DNA from: Alcaligenes faecalis | GTDB lineage: Bacteria > Pseudomonadota > Gammaproteobacteria > Burkholderiales > Burkholderiaceae_B | Direction: 5' to 3' | Length of the DNA: 64,000 nucleotides | NCBI RefSeq assembly: GCF_005311025.1 | Contig: NZ_CP031747.1 | Coordinates: 3,507,860-3,571,859 of the forward strand | In this document: positions 1 to 7,510 of the stretch, piece after piece | Position numbering within the stretch: the stretch's first letter is position 1 | Layout of the letters: each line of letters starts with the position of its first letter | The notes under the pieces: generated by a model | The model's input: the letters and a program-made list of their open reading frames with translations, nothing else | The model's database searches: none | What the model was told of the DNA's origin: nothing | Translations under genes and position numbers: made by a program

Positions 1-1211
1 AACACACGCTCCAACTGCTCCGGCTCCAGGCCAGGACCATCATCTTCCACCACCAGATGCAGCACATTGTCCTGCTGCCACACCTGACACCACACATTCT
101 GCGTCGCCCATTTGCAGGCGTTATCCAACAGGTTTCCAGCCATCTCCTGCAAGTCCTGCTCTTCGCCTTTAAAGATCAACTCCTGATCGGGTAAATCCAG
201 ATGAATCTGCTTGTCGCTATGCAAACGCCCCATCACCCGACACAAGGACTGCAGACAACTAGACACATCCGTACGCACACCTATGGCGCGTACCGCCATG
301 GCTCGTGCACGAGACAAGTGGTGGTCAACCTGACGCTGGGCCAAGGCCACCTGCTCGCTAACCAAAGCCGCCAAATGCGGATCTTCGGCTTGCGCGGCGT
401 TGCCCATAATTGTTAGCGGGGTTTTGACCGCATGGGCAAGATTTCCCGCCTGCGCCCGTGCGCGATCCACCATACCCGCATTAGCACTGAGTACAGCATT
501 GAAATCATCCACCAAGGGTTGAATTTCACTGGGGAAATTGCCACTGACTTGTGGCTCCCGCCCCTCCTGCACATCCAGCAAACGACGTCGCAAAAGATGC
601 AGAGGGTACAAGGCCAGCACCACTTGCAAGATTGCCGCCAGGATCAAACCCACGGCCAAACCACCTAGCGACAGGAACAGAATCCGCTCAAAACGGGCTA
701 ATGGTTCGGCCAGCAGCTCCCGGTTGCCGGCCACCATGATCTGCAAGCTTTGTCCCTTGTCATTCACCTCGTCCAGCTCCTGACGCAACACAACCAGGCG
801 TTGCTTTTCCGGCCCCGTCAGCGACAAGATGCCATTGGGCGAATCGGGAGCATTCACATCCAGAGCCTCGTCCCACAAGGAGGTCGAGCGCAAAACCACC
901 GTCCACTGCTCACTGCCCGCTTCCTGGCGCGCAATTTGCCAGTACATGCCCGAATAAGGCTGTTCAAATAAAGGATCGCTCAGGCGCGATTGCAGAGTCA
1001 CCCCATCCGCATTGTCCAGATTCACGTCCGCCATGATCTGGTCCAGATGAGTTTGCAAACGCTGCTCGAACTGCCGGTAAACGTGGTCTTGAAACAAGCG
1101 GTTCAGGCCCAAACCGGCCAGAACAATACTGATCAGAATCCAGGCCAAAGTCCCCAGCAGCAGGCGGCCACGCAGAGAGCCCAGAATGGTATGACCCCGC
1201 AAGGCGATCAT
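1..1211 (-). CDS. Sensor histidine kinase, 3' end outside the window
   Basis: Membrane sensor kinase of a two-component system; 403 codons are present and the end of the catalytic domain runs off the left edge. Read on the minus strand, there is a transmembrane segment at about residues 17-36, a periplasmic sensor stretch, a second segment at about 177-200, then a HAMP-like linker. The phosphoacceptor box is AHAVKTPL with His260, followed by an N box (GNLLDNACKWA) and a G1 box (DDGPGL). The ATG overlaps the stop of the upstream response regulator gene as ATGA, so the two are translationally coupled. The PepSY-like gene ahead of the pair suggests an envelope-stress or metal/antimicrobial-peptide sensor of the PhoQ/QseC type, but the ligand cannot be read from sequence. 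Confidence 0.93.
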   Translation of the reverse strand, partial: MIALRGHTILGSLRGRLLLGTLAWILISIVLAGLGLNRLFQDHVYRQFEQRLQTHLDQIMADVNLDNADGVTLQSRLSDPLFEQPYSGMYWQIARQEAGSEQWTVVLRSTSLWDEALDVNAPDSPNGILSLTGPEKQRLVVLRQELDEVNDKGQSLQIMVAGNRELLAEPLARFERILFLSLGGLAVGLILAAILQVVLALYPLHLLRRRLLDVQEGREPQVSGNFPSEIQPLVDDFNAVLSANAGMVDRARAQAGNLAHAVKTPLTIMGNAAQAEDPHLAALVSEQVALAQRQVDHHLSRARAMAVRAIGVRTDVSSCLQSLCRVMGRLHSDKQIHLDLPDQELIFKGEEQDLQEMAGNLLDNACKWATQNVWCQVWQQDNVLHLVVEDDGPGLEPEQLERV

Positions 1212-1873
1212 GCTTCAGGGTCCACCAGACGGTAGCCCATACCTCGCACCGTTTCGATATAACCGGCGGGCAATTTCTTGCGCAGACGGCCGATAAAAAC
1301 CTCGATGGTATTGGAGTCGCGCTCGAAGTCCTGAGAATAAATATGCTCGGTCAATTGAGTACGCGACAGCACTTGGCCAGGGTGATGCATCATGAACGCC
1401 AGCAAACGGTATTCATGGCTGGTCAGCGACAAGACCATGCCCGCACAACTGATGGAGGACGAGCGCGCGTCCAGCTCCAATTTGCCCAGCTGCAAACGTG
1501 GGTTCGCCTGACCGGCCGCACGGCGCAGCAAAGCGCGCATACGAGCCAGCAGCTCTTCCATGTGAAAGGGTTTGGCCACGTAATCGTCTGCACCCGCATC
1601 CATACCTTCGACCTTGTCGTGCCAATCATTGCGGGCGGTCAGAATCAGCACCGGCATATTGATGTCCGAAGCACGCCAGCGACGCAAGACCGATACCCCG
1701 TCCATGCCCGGCAAACCCAGATCCAGCACTACAGCATCAAAGGCCTCTACCTCGCCCTGATAATGGCCTTGCTCACCATCATGGGCCACCTGAACGGCAT
1801 AGCCAGCCCGTTCCAGCGCCTGCTGCAATTGCGATGCCAAGGTAGGTTCGTCTTCAACAACCAGTATCCGCAT
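1208..1873 (-). CDS. OmpR/PhoB-family response regulator
   Basis: DNA-binding response regulator, 221 residues, the normal family length. The receiver domain spans about residues 1-115, with the acidic pocket at Glu7-Asp8, the phosphoacceptor Asp51 in VVLDLGLPGMDG and the conserved Lys101 in YVAKPF. A winged-helix output domain fills about 125-220, with the typical SLTSHEYRLL and RLRKKL motifs. Its stop overlaps the start of the kinase gene by four bases and it begins one base after the stop of the PepSY-like gene, so the three should be one transcript. It presumably is phosphorylated by the neighbouring kinase and controls this operon among others; targets are unknown. Confidence 0.95.
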   Translation of the reverse strand: MRILVVEDEPTLASQLQQALERAGYAVQVAHDGEQGHYQGEVEAFDAVVLDLGLPGMDGVSVLRRWRASDINMPVLILTARNDWHDKVEGMDAGADDYVAKPFHMEELLARMRALLRRAAGQANPRLQLGKLELDARSSSISCAGMVLSLTSHEYRLLAFMMHHPGQVLSRTQLTEHIYSQDFERDSNTIEVFIGRLRKKLPAGYIETVRGMGYRLVDPEA

Positions 1874-1874
1874 C

Positions 1875-2219
1875 TTAATGTCCTCGGGAATGCGAGCGTT
1901 TCACGCCGCGCACAAGCAACACTTTGGCGGTCAAGGCGTCCACTTTCAAACGCAACAGGCGGTTGTCGTCAACCAGCATGCGCAAGTCATACACCCAGAG
2001 CTCAAAGCGCTCGTCATATTCAAACTGCACACGCAGCACTCGTCCGGGATAGGTCTCGCGAACCCGCTTCAGGACTTCCCGCAGCGGCAAGGCTTCTCCA
2101 CGGCGCACGGCTTCGCGGGCCTGATCGTGGCCCCGATAGGCCGGGCCCGGAGGCCAGTACGGGCTGGGGCCGAAACGCTCATTAGGAGGGGGAGGTGGGG
2201 GGGGGGGGGGGGGCCCCAA
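1875..2219 (-). CDS. PepSY-like small protein, 5' end disrupted or out of frame
   Basis: The reading frame gives 114 residues from a TTG. Residues from about 30 onward (REAVRRGEALPLREVL...GRVLRVQFEYD...YDLRMLV) look like a PepSY-type domain: an amphipathic helix followed by strands, as in small periplasmic proteins encoded beside two-component systems. The N-terminus is abnormal: it is a run of ten prolines encoded by the poly-G/C tract at 2197-2213 and has no signal peptide, although these proteins are normally exported. A TGA lies in frame just upstream of the TTG. A change in tract length would join the domain to another upstream frame. Either the tract is miscounted, or the gene is switched off, or it is a decaying gene. 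Function in the operon is inferred only from family habit. Confidence 0.6.
   Translation of the reverse strand: MGPPPPPPPPPPNERFGPSPYWPPGPAYRGHDQAREAVRRGEALPLREVLKRVRETYPGRVLRVQFEYDERFELWVYDLRMLVDDNRLLRLKVDALTAKVLLVRGVKRSHSRGH
2197..2213. repeat. 17-base poly-G homopolymer inside a gene start
   Basis: Seventeen consecutive G on the plus strand (C on the coding strand) directly at the 5' end of the PepSY-like frame. Such tracts slip during replication and also are a classic assembly or sequencing error site. No other homopolymer of this length was noticed in the window. Confidence 0.95.
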
Positions 2220-2270
2220 ATAAGCTCACTGCATGCGCCTGGCTCCTTCCTCCATCAAAGGCTTTAACCC

Positions 2271-2316
2271 GTACAGTAATCTGTACAAGTCATACTATTC
2301 CCATTAGACTTGTACA
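2271..2316 (+). promoter_or_regulatory. Probable YefM-YoeB operator/promoter region
   Basis: Two exact TGTACA hexamers lie at 2282-2287 and 2311-2316, with a related GTACAG at 2271 and a degenerate TTGGACA at 2322. TGTACA half sites are the known recognition element of YefM-type repressors, and they sit 25-70 bases before the antitoxin ATG. A TACTAT at 2293-2298 could be the -10 element; I see no good -35. The arrangement fits conditional autorepression by the toxin-antitoxin complex. Confidence 0.65.
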
Positions 2317-2340
2317 GTGAATTGGACAAGTAAGGTTACC

Positions 2341-2595
2341 ATGAAAATCATCTCGTTTTCAGAAGCGCGCAACAGCTTGAAAGCTGTACTGGATGGCGTA
2401 GTCGATGACGCCAGCACCACCATCATCACGCGTCGTGATGCGGAAGACGCTGTAGTCATGTCACTCGATTACTACAACAGCTTGATGGAAACCGTCCATC
2501 TGCTGCGCTCCCCCGCTAATGCGGAACACCTGAGCCGCTCTATCGAACAATATCGTGCTGGCAAAGCCATGCCACGCGAGCCGAGCGATGACTGA
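2341..2595 (+). CDS. yefM: Antitoxin of the Phd/YefM family
   Basis: Antitoxin of 84 residues. The N-terminus (MKIISFSEARNSLK) is the hallmark DNA-binding part of YefM/Phd proteins, followed by TTIITRRDAEDAVVMSLDYYNSL, the typical dimer core, and a charged flexible tail that wraps the toxin. I start at ATG 2341 rather than an upstream GTG at 2317 because this gives the family N-terminus; the GTG lies within the operator region. The gene overlaps the toxin gene by eight bases. It should neutralise the YoeB-type toxin and repress the shared promoter through the TGTACA sites upstream. Confidence 0.93.
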   Translation: MKIISFSEARNSLKAVLDGVVDDASTTIITRRDAEDAVVMSLDYYNSLMETVHLLRSPANAEHLSRSIEQYRAGKAMPREPSDD

Positions 2596-2851
2596 CCGTT
2601 TGTTATGCTGGACTGACGCTGCCTGGATTGACTATGTGTATTGGCAAGGCCAGGACCGCAAGACATTGAAGCGTATCAACAAACTGATAGAAGAAGTACG
2701 ACGTGCGCCATTCGATGGCATAGGCAAACCTGAAGCGCTTAAAGAAAATCTGTCCGGCTTTTGGTCAAGACGCATTGATGACACGAATCGCCTGGTCTAT
2801 GCCGTAGACAAGGCAAGCATCACCATCATTTCTTGTCGTTATCATTATTAA
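2588..2851 (+). CDS. yoeB: YoeB-family mRNA-interferase toxin
   Basis: Toxin of 87 residues, a RelE-superfamily ribosome-dependent mRNA interferase. Visible family features are the WTDAAWIDYVYWQ start, the KTLKRINKLIEEVRR helix, the PFDGIGKPEALKENLSGFWSRRIDDTNRLVY core containing the catalytic Glu and Arg, and the conserved C-terminal SCRYHY with the terminal His-Tyr. The ATG lies inside the antitoxin reading frame (8-base overlap), the usual arrangement for coupled expression. All the expected catalytic positions appear intact, so I expect a working module. It lies close to a tRNA gene and a tRNA remnant, a common location for acquired modules. Confidence 0.94.
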   Translation: MTDRLLCWTDAAWIDYVYWQGQDRKTLKRINKLIEEVRRAPFDGIGKPEALKENLSGFWSRRIDDTNRLVYAVDKASITIISCRYHY

Positions 2852-2893
2852 TCAACCGGACTCTACTAAAGCCTCCAAAACCCGTCTGAATTC

Positions 2894-2924
2894 TGGTGCC
2901 CCCCCAGTGAGTCGAACACAGCAC
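2894..2924 (-). pseudogene. Inverted remnant of a tRNA 3' half
   Basis: Read on the minus strand, these 31 bases match the T-arm, acceptor strand and CCA of the tRNA at 3638-3716 with only two mismatches, but in the opposite orientation. The rest of the tRNA is not recognisable upstream apart from a short GGATTGT stretch. It marks a past recombination or integration event at the tRNA; the arms face each other across about 0.7 kb holding two small exported-protein genes. Confidence 0.75.
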
Positions 2925-2970
2925 CCTACAATCCGAAGTGACTAATTCGTCCCTGGCATGTGAGACAAGA

Positions 2971-3291
2971 ATGAAATGGCTGTTCCTATGCCTGATCATG
3001 GTATTGCTACCTCTGAGCACGCAGGCAAGAAACACTCCCTGCTCAGGCAAAAAAGGTGGCATTTCCCACTGCGAGGGGGAAGTCTTTGTATGCCGTGATG
3101 GTTCAGCCAGCGGCAGCAAGCGGTCGTGTCCTGCGTACACCGGCACTGCAGGACAACGTTCGCAGTCCAGGCCACAGGCGCTGCAATCCAGCAGCGTTTG
3201 CCCCTGCTCCAGTGGAACCTATTGCACCGGCCCTCGTGGAGGGCGCTATTGCGAAACCAGCACAGGTAGCAAGCGCTATCAGCGCAAATAA
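2971..3291 (+). CDS. Small secreted cysteine-rich protein of unknown function
   Basis: A 106-residue protein with a good Sec signal peptide (MKWLFLCLIMVLLPLSTQA) followed by a mature part with eight cysteines, rich in Ser, Gly and Arg, and strongly basic at the C-terminus (SKRYQRK). The even cysteine number suggests disulfides in the periplasm or outside. I chose ATG 2971 over an upstream ATG at 2938 because the signal peptide starts there. I recognise the general style (PCSGKKGGISHC, then FVCRDGSASGSKRSC) from short hypothetical proteins of proteobacteria but know no function. It stands between the tRNA remnant and the tRNA, so it may be part of a small acquired segment. Confidence 0.7.
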   Translation: MKWLFLCLIMVLLPLSTQARNTPCSGKKGGISHCEGEVFVCRDGSASGSKRSCPAYTGTAGQRSQSRPQALQSSSVCPCSSGTYCTGPRGGRYCETSTGSKRYQRK

Positions 3292-3313
3292 GGGGGCAGC
3301 CTGCGGTACTTGC

Positions 3314-3472
3314 TTAGCAATTGCCCTTTTTAGCCTGGCCGGGTGGACAGTGACGCTGCCCATATCCACCGTAACCATCCGGATCCACAATCACCGAACC
3401 CCTGGGAGTATGGACGGCACAGGCGGAAAGAATAGCTGTCATGGTCAATGCCAAAATAAGTGTTTTCATCAT
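3314..3472 (-). CDS. Very small lipoprotein of unknown function
   Basis: A 52-residue lipoprotein. The signal peptide ends in a lipobox (AILSAC), then a short mature chain with GSVIVDPDGYGGYGQ and a C-terminal HCPPGQAKKGNC. This C-terminal motif recurs in tiny lipoproteins of many proteobacteria of unknown role. The start is placed at the first of two adjacent ATGs (3472); AGAG a few bases upstream is the only ribosome-binding signal, and a longer frame to 3499 lacks one. The gene is convergent with the cysteine-rich secreted protein gene, with 22 bases between the stops. Confidence 0.7.
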   Translation of the reverse strand: MMKTLILALTMTAILSACAVHTPRGSVIVDPDGYGGYGQRHCPPGQAKKGNC

Positions 3473-3637
3473 TATTCTCTGGATTTTAGACTCGCTCATT
3501 GTGCTCCAAGGATAAACAACAAGGTGCTACCAATCGCGAGCAAATACAGTTGGGCCTCCAGATGCTTGAATCTCTTGCTCTAGCCGTGGCTACGCTAGGC
3601 ACAAACACAGACTTTATGTAATAATTGCGGACTTGTT

Positions 3638-3716
<79 letters not shown>

Positions 3717-3861
3717 TCTCATTCCTCTTTCAAGCATCGGCCCGTACTAATAATAACAATGCCGAACTCGCTTGTTCCCTGCCGTTTGGCTTGCACCCAG
3801 CAACAAACCTGAAGCCCGGGCTTCTTGCTGTTTGAGCAAGTTACCCAGGCCTGAAAAGCGC

Positions 3862-4347
3862 TTATTTATCCGCCGGCAAGAGCGAAGAATGGTGGCTGAC
3901 AATCAGCCAATCCCGCCCGTTCCATTGATAGGTATAGGTGTAACGCGCGCCTACGTCCTTGCCGCTGCTGCCCATATGAAAGGTATACAGCCCCGAGTCC
4001 ACTGCCATATTGCAGCCTAGGGTTATCTGTCGTTGCGTTACCCTGCCCTGCGGCTTGCCAGCCAGAAAGTGGTCGAAATAATCTTCTTTCTCTGCCTTGG
4101 TGATGCGGTTTACCCCAGACAGCGTGGGTAGCAGAATCGAGCGCTCTGCATAGTTGTTAACGACGACCTCGGGTTTGCCGGTTTGTAGCGACTGGTTCCA
4201 ACGCTCAAACAAAACGGCAACACCAGCCTCGTCTATCGGTGCACAGCTTGGTGAAGATTGGGCACTCAGGCTGCGTTCTCCCTGGGTCTGTGCCGCGCAA
4301 CCCGCCAGCACCAGCGTTCCCAACAACACCATGATTTTCTTGCTCAT
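3862..4347 (-). CDS. Lipoprotein with a SnoaL/CaMKII-association-like domain
   Basis: A 161-residue protein with a lipoprotein signal (GTLVLAGC). The mature part (VAVLFERWNQSLQTGKPEVVVNNYAERSILLP...RITKAEKEDYFDHFLAGKPQG...MAVDSGLYTFHM...YTYTYQWNGRDWLIVSHHSSLLP) has the helix-plus-curved-sheet pattern of the NTF2-like superfamily, closest in feel to the CaMKII association-domain branch. Such domains often bind small ligands or act as hydrolases or isomerases, so no activity can be assigned. The start at 4347 is supported by a strong GGGAGGTAAGGG ribosome-binding site; an upstream in-frame ATG at 4404 has none. A perfect 6-1-6 palindrome lies 60-70 bases upstream. Confidence 0.85.
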   Translation of the reverse strand: MSKKIMVLLGTLVLAGCAAQTQGERSLSAQSSPSCAPIDEAGVAVLFERWNQSLQTGKPEVVVNNYAERSILLPTLSGVNRITKAEKEDYFDHFLAGKPQGRVTQRQITLGCNMAVDSGLYTFHMGSSGKDVGARYTYTYQWNGRDWLIVSHHSSLLPADK

Positions 4348-4405
4348 TTCCCTTACCTCCCTCTCGTTTTTATGAGGCGGATAGTAGCATCGGTGCCTAA
4401 TCATT

Positions 4406-4418
4406 AGCGTTTAACGCT
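4406..4418. promoter_or_regulatory. Perfect palindrome upstream of the NTF2-like lipoprotein gene
   Basis: AGCGTT-T-AACGCT is a perfect inverted repeat about 60 bases upstream of the leftward gene starting at 4347. It could be a small operator; no regulator is indicated. The remaining intergenic bases to the next gene (to 4625) show no further gene. Confidence 0.35.
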
Positions 4419-4625
4419 GGTCGAGGCGACGTACTACAAACGTTCGGGAATGAGTGGGACATTGTGGGGCTGAACCTCCTTACTTAGTCTTGATCGTGCC
4501 CGCCCAGGCCTTTTATCTATGTGTAAGTGCACCAACAACAATTGTTAAAGTTTGTTTTATACAGGAACCCTTCGCCGCCTAGTCATTAAAATCGCTTCTC
4601 TTTATATAAGTAGAAGGGGAAGTTC

Positions 4626-5384
4626 ATGACTTTTCGTATGGGTGCATTGGCCGCTATGCTGGCCGTCGCTGGCCTGACTGCAGGCTGTCAGACAATGGAT
4701 GTGGGTGGCATGGTCGGTGCCGGCAGCAAGGCTGTCCAGGCGTTCAATTTGTCCGATCAGGAAGTGATTGCTCTGTCGGATCAGTCCTGCAAGCAGATGG
4801 ATGCTGAAAACAAAGTGGCCAGCCCCAACAGCAAGTACAACAAGCGCCTGCAACGTGTCGTTAAGCCATTGGCGAAACAGTTGAACGGTCAAACACCGAA
4901 CTTCAAGGTTTACCAGACTCAGGAAGTGAACGCCTGGGCCATGGCTAACGGTTGTATCCGTGTGTATGCCGGTCTGATGGACAAGATGAACGACGACGAA
5001 CTGCGCGGCGTGATCGGTCACGAAATGGGCCACGTTGAACTGGGCCACAGCAAGAAAGCCATGCAAACCGCCTACGGCCTGTCCGCTGCTCGTGACGCTG
5101 CTGCCGCCACCGGTAACGGCGTGGTTGCTCAGTTGAACTCCAGCCAATTGGGCGAACTGTCCGAAGCCTTCCTGAACGCTCAGTTCTCGCAATCGCAAGA
5201 ATCCGACGCTGACGACTACTCCTTTGACCTGCTGACCGAGCGCAAGCTCAAGACCCAGGGTCTGGTTTCTGCCTTTGAAAAACTGGCAGCTCTGGACGGC
5301 GGCGAAAGCAGCGTGATGAGCTCGCACCCCGGCTCCAAAGAACGCGCCCAGCGTATGCAACAGCGCATCGACGCGGCTAAATAA
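4626..5384 (+). CDS. M48-family metalloprotease lipoprotein, LoiP/YcaL-like
   Basis: Zinc endopeptidase of 252 residues anchored to the outer membrane from the periplasmic side; relatives such as E. coli LoiP and YcaL act in envelope quality control. Signal peptide with lipobox cysteine at residue 21 (AGLTAGC). The zinc site is HEMGH at residues 132-136 with the distal Glu192 in QESDADDYSFDLL, and the C-terminal HPGSKERAQRM motif is typical of the family. Upstream AGAAGGGGAAG gives a strong ribosome-binding site for the ATG at 4626. The gene stands alone and ends in a clear rho-independent terminator. The active-site residues are complete, so I expect an active enzyme. Overall family assignment is secure, the exact orthologue less so. 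Confidence 0.95.
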   Translation: MTFRMGALAAMLAVAGLTAGCQTMDVGGMVGAGSKAVQAFNLSDQEVIALSDQSCKQMDAENKVASPNSKYNKRLQRVVKPLAKQLNGQTPNFKVYQTQEVNAWAMANGCIRVYAGLMDKMNDDELRGVIGHEMGHVELGHSKKAMQTAYGLSAARDAAAATGNGVVAQLNSSQLGELSEAFLNAQFSQSQESDADDYSFDLLTERKLKTQGLVSAFEKLAALDGGESSVMSSHPGSKERAQRMQQRIDAAK

Positions 5385-5415
5385 GCCCCTTCGACGCAGC
5401 GAATCGCATGCCGCT

Positions 5416-5446
5416 AACCCGTCCGCTTTTGCGGGCGGGTTTTTTT
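5416..5446 (+). terminator. Rho-independent terminator of the M48 protease gene
   Basis: GC-rich hairpin AACCCGTCCGC / GCGGGCGGGTT with a short T loop, followed by seven T. It lies 30 bases after the stop codon. Confidence 0.9.
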
Positions 5447-5719
5447 ATGGGGATTCCAGGGATCACAAGTCAGGATGCAGCACAGCATCGGGCCGCCGCT
5501 ACCAAACGCTGGATGCTCGGCCAGGAACTTTTTACCCGTACGATGAACCAATCAGACATTACCAACACCCGTACTCCCTCGAACGCCCCTGCCTGACAAG
5601 CAGTCCAGCTACAGCAAAGCCTGGTCTGTAAATCCTTACTTTTCGTCGCGGTGGCGCCATAAACCAATACCTGCTTTCAGGTATGCTTGTGCCATTCTTT
5701 GGTCTTGGCAGTTACGCTC
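5447..5719. other. Intergenic stretch without a supported gene
   Basis: About 270 bases between the terminator and the ychJ-like gene. A short open frame crosses the terminator (from 5408) but has no ribosome-binding site or protein character, so I leave it out. The promoter of the following rightward gene run should lie here; I cannot pinpoint it. Confidence 0.5.
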
Positions 5720-6121
5720 TTGAAAAAGTCTTCCTCTTCAAAAAACTCCTGTCCCTGCGGCAATCCCAAAACCTACGAAGTTTGTTGCGGCCCTTGGCAC
5801 CAAGGCCCGCAGTACTTGCAAGCCCCCGATGCGGCTACCCTGATGCGCTCGCGCTACAGCGCTTTTGTGCGCGACGATCTGGACTATCTGCTGGCCACCT
5901 GGCATAGCTCCACCCGCCCTCATTCGCTGGAACCCAATCCGGAAGGTTTGCAATGGCTGGGCCTGGATGTGCGACGTCATGAACGTGTTTCCGACACGGA
6001 AGCGATTGTGGAATTTGTCGCTCGCAACCGTCTGAATGGCCGGGCGAACCGTCTGCATGAAGTCAGCCGTTTTGTCCTTGAACAAGGCCAATGGTTTTAC
6101 GTGGACGGGGATTTTTCATGA
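5720..6121 (+). CDS. ychJ: YchJ/UPF0225 family SEC-C motif protein
   Basis: A 133-residue protein of the YchJ family. It begins with a SEC-C zinc-binding motif (CPCGNPKTYEVCC), followed by the conserved LMRSRYSAFVRDDLDYLLATWH segment and an NTF2-like C-terminal half ending in FVLEQGQWFYVDGDF. Family function is unknown; the SEC-C motif of SecA binds zinc and SecB. I place the start at TTG 5720 because the family begins just before the cysteine motif; a longer frame to ATG 5687 adds an unrelated hydrophobic piece. No strong ribosome-binding site is visible for either. The stop overlaps the start of the GNAT gene as ATGA, showing translational coupling. Confidence 0.85.
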   Translation: MKKSSSSKNSCPCGNPKTYEVCCGPWHQGPQYLQAPDAATLMRSRYSAFVRDDLDYLLATWHSSTRPHSLEPNPEGLQWLGLDVRRHERVSDTEAIVEFVARNRLNGRANRLHEVSRFVLEQGQWFYVDGDFS

Positions 6122-6588
6122 GCCAAAGCAATGATTTTGGACAAGCTGAACAGGTCCATGGCTCCAGCCTGCCCATGGCTTTGCTTCTGGAAGCTGATCC
6201 CAGCACAAGTCTGATTGAAAGCTACAAAGACACACCGCACGCCTGGTGCATTAAAGATCAGGAACACATCGTGGCGGCTGCTATTTTGCAGCGCAGGAAC
6301 GCCCAGGATTGGGAGCTGATGAACATCGCCGTTCAGCCCTCGCACCAGGGTCATGGGTTGGGTGCCAAGCTGCTGTCTGCCCTGATTAGCTATGTACGCG
6401 AACAAGGTGGGCAAACCTTATATGTGGCCACCGGCACCATTGGCTACCCCCTGTTTTTCTACCAGCGCGCCGGCTTTCGAGTGATAGCGGTAGAGCCCGA
6501 TTATTTCCTGCACCATTACGACGAGGCCCTGTTTGAGGACGGCTTGCAGCACAAGGACCGCCTGATTCTGAGCCTTGCCCTGAACTAA
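6118..6588 (+). CDS. GNAT-family N-acetyltransferase
   Basis: Acyl-CoA-dependent N-acetyltransferase of 156 residues. The acetyl-CoA binding motif is clear: LMNIAVQPSHQGHGLG (Q/R-x-x-G-x-G/A) followed by AKLLSALISYVREQG, then the C-terminal YPLFFYQRAGFRVI segment of the fold. The acceptor substrate cannot be predicted. Start ATG 6118 overlaps the ychJ stop; an in-frame ATG 27 bases upstream would sit inside ychJ. First of several genes downstream that are spaced closely in the same direction. Confidence 0.9.
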   Translation: MSQSNDFGQAEQVHGSSLPMALLLEADPSTSLIESYKDTPHAWCIKDQEHIVAAAILQRRNAQDWELMNIAVQPSHQGHGLGAKLLSALISYVREQGGQTLYVATGTIGYPLFFYQRAGFRVIAVEPDYFLHHYDEALFEDGLQHKDRLILSLALN

Positions 6589-6625
6589 AAGACTGCAATG
6601 ATGCTGTCCCTTCCTTCTGGTTGAT

Positions 6626-7144
6626 ATGCTGAGCACCCTAAGCAATTTTGCAGAACAGGCCACAGCCCTGATCAGCGCCAACCCACAATGGGTGGCCCCC
6701 GCTGTTTTCGCTTTGTGCCTGGTCGAGTCCCTGCCCTTTCTGGCCCTGATCATACCGGGTACAGCCATCCTTTTATCCGTCGGTGCCCTGGTCGGCGCCG
6801 GGGAAATGAGCTTGCTGCCGATCTGGCTGTCCGTGACACTGGGCGCCGGCCTGGGCAATGCCATCTCGTTTTTTCTGGGCCAGCGTTACGGCGGCAATCT
6901 GTTCCACTTCGAGTGGGCCCGCAAGCGCTTGCATCTGTATGCAAAAGCGCAGGCTTTTTTTGCACGCTGGGGATGGTTTAGTATTGTGGCCTGCCGCTTT
7001 GTTGGTCCCTTGCGCTCAACTGTCCCCTTGATTGCGGGCACCTGTGCCATGTCGCCTCTGAGTTTTCATATCTCATCCTGGGCCTCGGCCGCCTTGTGGG
7101 CCAGTGTCTTGCTGCTACCTGGCTGGTTCAGTTTCCAACCCTGA
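6626..7144 (+). CDS. DedA-family (VTT domain) membrane protein
   Basis: Integral inner-membrane protein of 172 residues. Family features: the LIIPGTAILLSVGALVGAG segment near the N-terminus (the E/P-x-P-G region after CLVESLPFLA), GNAISFFLGQRYGG, and the RFVGPLRSTVPLIAGTCAMSPLSFH motif. DedA proteins are linked to lipid-carrier recycling (undecaprenyl phosphate, phosphatidylethanolamine scrambling) and to membrane potential. It is slightly shorter than the usual 200-220 residues, with a short C-terminus. Only six bases separate it from the SMR gene. Confidence 0.92.
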   Translation: MLSTLSNFAEQATALISANPQWVAPAVFALCLVESLPFLALIIPGTAILLSVGALVGAGEMSLLPIWLSVTLGAGLGNAISFFLGQRYGGNLFHFEWARKRLHLYAKAQAFFARWGWFSIVACRFVGPLRSTVPLIAGTCAMSPLSFHISSWASAALWASVLLLPGWFSFQP

Positions 7145-7150
7145 TTTTCA

Positions 7151-7495
7151 ATGACCCCTGTAAGCCTCGCCTACCTGCATTTATTCATCGCGATTCTCTT
7201 CGAGATCATCGCCACCAGCTTGCTGCAGCGCTCCGAACAGTTCACGCGCCTGATGCCCAGCGCCTTCACCATCATGTTCTACGCAGGTGCGTTTTACTTC
7301 CTGTCGCTCAGCCTGCGCGTCATGCCGGTTGGGGTGGCCTATGCCATCTGGAGTGGCGTGGGCATTGTGCTGATTTCCTTGATTGGCTGGGTGGTCTTCA
7401 AGCAGAAGCTGGATTTGGCCGCTATGATTGGCATCGGTTTTATTGTGGTGGGTGTGCTGATTGTGAATCTGTTCTCCAAATCTGTCGGCCACTGA
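7151..7495 (+). CDS. Small multidrug resistance (SMR/EmrE-type) transporter
   Basis: Four-helix proton-coupled efflux protein of 114 residues. The essential membrane-embedded Glu is present in AILFEIIATSLLQRSEQFTRL, and the second to fourth helices show the EmrE pattern (FYFLSLSLRVMPVGVAYAIWSGVGIVLI, then a final GFIVVGVLIVNLF). The motif PVGVAYAIWSG is diagnostic of the drug-exporting SMR branch rather than the guanidinium branch by overall appearance, but substrate choice is not certain. It lies in the ychJ-to-nhaA run of co-directional genes. Confidence 0.93.
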   Translation: MTPVSLAYLHLFIAILFEIIATSLLQRSEQFTRLMPSAFTIMFYAGAFYFLSLSLRVMPVGVAYAIWSGVGIVLISLIGWVVFKQKLDLAAMIGIGFIVVGVLIVNLFSKSVGH

Positions 7496-7510
7496 TTTTA
7501 GTGAATAAAT

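Noticed and set aside
5408..5596. Short rightward frame after the M48 protease gene
   Set aside because: It begins inside the gene's terminator hairpin and has no ribosome-binding site or family resemblance.
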